From: Treponema sp.
Lineage (GTDB): Bacteria; Spirochaetota; Spirochaetia; Treponematales; Breznakiellaceae
Direction of reading: 5' to 3'
Length of the DNA: 33,617 bases
Assembly (NCBI GenBank): GCA_031283575.1
Contig: JAITBL010000159.1
Location: 1 to 33,617, forward strand
Shown: positions 31,106-33,617 of the stretch, one piece after another
Position numbering within the stretch: position 1 is the stretch's first letter
How the letters are laid out: each line of letters begins with the position of its first letter
The notes under the pieces: generated by a model
What the model saw: the letters and a program-made list of their open reading frames with translations, nothing else
The model's database searches: none
Told to the model about the DNA's origin: nothing
Made by a program: the position numbers and the translations under genes

Positions 31106-32098
31106 CTACTGCTTTCCGCCGATTGACGAACGCATATCGGTGTCGGCCTGAACATTTTTAAGCCGGTAATAATCCATAACGCCCAGGTGGCCGTTCTTGA
31201 AGGCCTCGGAAATGGCAAGCGGTATCTGGGCTTCGGCAAGCACGACCTTGGCGCGGTTTTCCTGAACCAGGGCGAGCATTTCCTGCTCCTGGGCCTGGGC
31301 GGCGGCGCGGCGTTTTTCCGCTTCCGCCTGAAAGCGGCGCTTGTCCGCTTCCGCCTGATCCGCCTGAAGCTTGGCGCCGATATTCGCGCCCACGTCGATG
31401 TCGGCTATATCTATTGAAAGAATCTCGAACGCCGTCCCCGCGTCAAGGCCCTTGGAGAGCACCGTCCGCGAAATCGTGTCGGGGTTTTCCAGCACCGACT
31501 TGTAAGATTCCGAAGAACCGATAGTGGTGACAATGCCTTCGCCGACACGGGCGATAATCGTTTCTTCGGTTGCGCCGCCGACGAGCCGTTCAATGTTGGC
31601 CCGCACGGTAACCCGCGCCTTGACCTGGAGCTGAATGCCGTCCTTCGCAACGGCGTCAATGGTCGTTTTGCCCTTGGAAGTGTCGGGACAATCGATCACC
31701 TTGGGGTTTACACTGGTCCGCACCGCGTCCAGCACGTCGCGTCCCGCAAGGTCGATGGCGGCGGCCCGCTGAAACGGAAGCGGAATGTTCGCCTTGTTTG
31801 CCGCCACCAGGGCGCGGCTTACCTTCATGACATCGCCCCGCGCAAGGAAGTGGGTTTCCAGCAGGTCGGAAGAAACTTCGATTCCGGCTTTGGAAAGCAT
31901 GATCCGCGAATCGACAATGACCCCCTCTTTTACATGCCGCAGCCACATGCCGATGAGCCGCCCCAATCCTACGTGCGCGCCCGAAAGCAGCGCCCTGAAC
32001 CAGAGCCCGAAGAAACGAAAAAAGAGCATCAGGAAACCGATGCCGATTATGGCGATAATGACAATACCGATAAGAATTAAAACTCCAACACTCATCAT
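31106..32098 (-). CDS. floA: Flotillin-like protein FloA
   Basis: A 330-residue FloA (YqfA type). An N-terminal hairpin-like hydrophobic segment (about residues 4-30) anchors it to the inner membrane. The SPFH-type core contains [29 protein letters not shown]-type repeats of FloA and [24 protein letters not shown]; then a coiled coil ([16 protein letters not shown]) and a C-terminal [15 protein letters not shown] tail close it. FloA scaffolds membrane microdomains and affects fluidity, secretion and cell shape. Two ATG codons in tandem (32098 and 32095) follow AGGAG; the second has the better spacing. The NfeD stop codon overlaps, so the two are co-translated. It is distinct from the two flotillin-like proteins at 4135-6731. 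Confidence 0.93.
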   Translation of the reverse strand: MMSVGVLILIGIVIIAIIGIGFLMLFFRFFGLWFRALLSGAHVGLGRLIGMWLRHVKEGVIVDSRIMLSKAGIEVSSDLLETHFLARGDVMKVSRALVAANKANIPLPFQRAAAIDLAGRDVLDAVRTSVNPKVIDCPDTSKGKTTIDAVAKDGIQLQVKARVTVRANIERLVGGATEETIIARVGEGIVTTIGSSESYKSVLENPDTISRTVLSKGLDAGTAFEILSIDIADIDVGANIGAKLQADQAEADKRRFQAEAEKRRAAAQAQEQEMLALVQENRAKVVLAEAQIPLAISEAFKNGHLGVMDYYRLKNVQADTDMRSSIGGKQ

Positions 32099-33600
32099 AC
32101 ACTCCTTACAAAAATATTATTTCCCTGAATTTTCACTACTTTGATTTCGCGGCCCGCCTCAATAAAAGAGGCGTCGGCTTCGACCTGATAATTTTCGCCG
32201 TCAATTTCCGCCTTGCCGATGGGACGGAGCACGGTAACGGCCCGTCCGGTTTTTCCCGCAAGCGTCCGGTAATCCGACTCGACGCCGCCGTCTTCTTTCC
32301 AGCCGCCGCCTTCGCTGGCGCTCTGCCCGATCTGCGTTTTTAACATAATCGGATCGAAGAGATGGGTTTTGGGACCCAGCAGCGCGATCATCGCGATTCC
32401 GATAATCGCCGCGAAAAGTCCCACGGCGACCACGATGGTGTTGCGGCCCATGAGCGACCACTCCCAGTCAAAACGCGGAATGATAAAATCCTGCATAGAA
32501 AGAACAAGGGAAAGACCGATGATCACAATTCCCGAAATACCGGCGACGCCGAAGCCCGGCAGGATAAAAATTTCCACGGCAAGAAGGCCCACGCCGAGTA
32601 TAAAGAGGATCAGCTCCAGGGAGTCCACGCGGCCCAGCAAAAAGCTGGAGCCAAAGACCAGAAGAAAGGCAAGTATCGCCGCCGTGCCGGGAATGCCGAA
32701 ACCAGGGCTCTGGATTTCAAGAAACACCATAACCAGACCGATGAGGATGAGCAGGCCCTGTACGGGACCGGAGACGAGAAAGGAGATGACCGAGTCCGCG
32801 GCGCCGGGGCTGCTCTCTTCCAGTACGACGGCGTTATCCAGACCGGCCAAAAGTTCTTCGCGGTCATTGGCAAGCCCCCGCGAAAGGCCGTAACGGAACG
32901 CTTCGCCCGCGGTAAGCGAGAGCAGTTTACCCGTGGGGCTGATTATCGCAACCCGCTTAATGTCGGGCTTCGGATCGCTTTTTTCAAGGCGTTCCATCTC
33001 CTGCAGGGTAAGTATGCGCGTAACGCCGTCTACGCTTGTTTCCCACAGTTCCACGTCGTAATCCACCATGGCCAGCGCGATGCCGGTGGGGTAACCGTTT
33101 TTTTCCGCAAGGGCGGCGATTTGTGAACGCACCGCCGCGACGGTTTTTTCGCCGGTGCCTTCGGTCGTACCGTCGGCGCCTATCGTAACCGGCGCGGCCG
33201 CGCCCATGGAGGTGCCTTCGGCCATGTAAATTTCAGCGCAGGAAAGGGCGATGAGGGCGCCCGCCGACCAGCTTACTCCCATGGAAGATTCGCTGTTCCT
33301 CACCCAGGCCACCGTGACGGTGTCTTTAAGCGACATGATAAAACTCGTGATCTGCAGGGCCGAATCAACACGCCCCCCAAAAGTATCGATTTCGAAGATA
33401 ATATAGGAAGCTTTTTGTTCCAGCGCGTTCCGCGCCTCGCGGCGCACAAAAGTTACCATCGAGGGCTCAATATCACCCTGAATGGGAATGATCCAGGCGG
33501 TGGGCGCGTCCTTGACCGGCGCGGCAACGGATTCGGCGGGCGCCTGCGCGGACAGCAAAACGGATACAAAAAAAAGCAGGCACAGCGGGATCTTCCTCAT
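32095..33600 (-). CDS. nfeD: NfeD long form: ClpP-class membrane serine protease
   Basis: A 501-residue protein with a signal peptide (about 1-20), a ClpP-class protease domain (about 33-250), four or five membrane helices (about 275-420) and a C-terminal NfeD OB fold (about 430-501, containing [21 protein letters not shown]). In the protease domain the nucleophile is Ser112 in the WSAGALIAL motif, and Lys152 in GEKTVAAVR is the likely general base, as in the archaeal Ser/Lys proteases of this family. It is usually encoded next to FloA and is thought to work with it; here the stop overlaps the floA start. The upstream region is cut off by the window edge, so the promoter is not seen; only a weak ribosome site (GAGAAAG) is present. 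Confidence 0.93.
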   Translation of the reverse strand: MRKIPLCLLFFVSVLLSAQAPAESVAAPVKDAPTAWIIPIQGDIEPSMVTFVRREARNALEQKASYIIFEIDTFGGRVDSALQITSFIMSLKDTVTVAWVRNSESSMGVSWSAGALIALSCAEIYMAEGTSMGAAAPVTIGADGTTEGTGEKTVAAVRSQIAALAEKNGYPTGIALAMVDYDVELWETSVDGVTRILTLQEMERLEKSDPKPDIKRVAIISPTGKLLSLTAGEAFRYGLSRGLANDREELLAGLDNAVVLEESSPGAADSVISFLVSGPVQGLLILIGLVMVFLEIQSPGFGIPGTAAILAFLLVFGSSFLLGRVDSLELILFILGVGLLAVEIFILPGFGVAGISGIVIIGLSLVLSMQDFIIPRFDWEWSLMGRNTIVVAVGLFAAIIGIAMIALLGPKTHLFDPIMLKTQIGQSASEGGGWKEDGGVESDYRTLAGKTGRAVTVLRPIGKAEIDGENYQVEADASFIEAGREIKVVKIQGNNIFVRSV

Positions 33601-33617
33601 ATATTCTTTCTCATATA

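Overview
The window looks like a piece of a spirochaete chromosome, most probably from a Treponema-like bacterium. This is inferred from the gene content: a PilZ protein with a pseudo-receiver domain, a chemoreceptor, a LolA/RodZ/RimO/PcrA gene string, a DUF3798-type ABC system and paired flotillin modules. The moderately high GC resembles the gut-treponeme group, but the genus is not proven. No rRNA, tRNA, CRISPR array, transposase or phage gene was found. Coding density is high, most genes lie on the minus strand, and many neighbours overlap by exactly 4 bp (ATGA or GTGA), so most belong to operons.

Layout. 117-1992: apbE and a pilZ gene, divergent with only 25 bp between them. 1982-2243: a 109-bp tandem repeat carrying large nested hairpins, between the ends of pilZ and a chemoreceptor gene. 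2247-8948 (minus): the chemoreceptor, two co-translated SPFH/flotillin-like proteins, a DUF4143-type ATPase, and an NfeD/YqiJ-like membrane protein. The ATPase has a six-copy 22-bp palindrome array in front of it and no ordinary start codon. 9037-13310: an ArsB/NhaD-family antiporter, a type II pantothenate kinase on the plus strand whose end overlaps metK, metK with a structured leader, and an uncharacterised cysteine-ended protein. 13540-16188: an exported protein, then rplM-rpsI-recX-acyP, and a small membrane protein. 16320-16829 (plus): a VOC protein. 16863-22296 (minus): a LolA-like / RodZ-like / rimO / pcrA operon. 22357-24785: a lipoprotein serine protease and a small anchored protein. 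24832-29841: a complete ABC uptake operon (binding lipoprotein, double ATPase, two permeases). 30070-30483: a retropepsin-like protease. 30585-33600: an NfeD protease, FloA and a small anchored protein, closed by a clear intrinsic terminator.

Two themes stand out. First, the window holds two separate flotillin/NfeD membrane-microdomain modules. Second, at least four genes (pilZ, the NfeD-like gene, the small membrane gene at 16188 and the lolA-like gene) have a sigma70-type promoter whose -10 box ends only 6-8 nt before the start codon, with no Shine-Dalgarno sequence. That is the geometry of leaderless mRNAs. The most unusual local structure is the 22-bp array with its embedded promoter at the ATPase gene.
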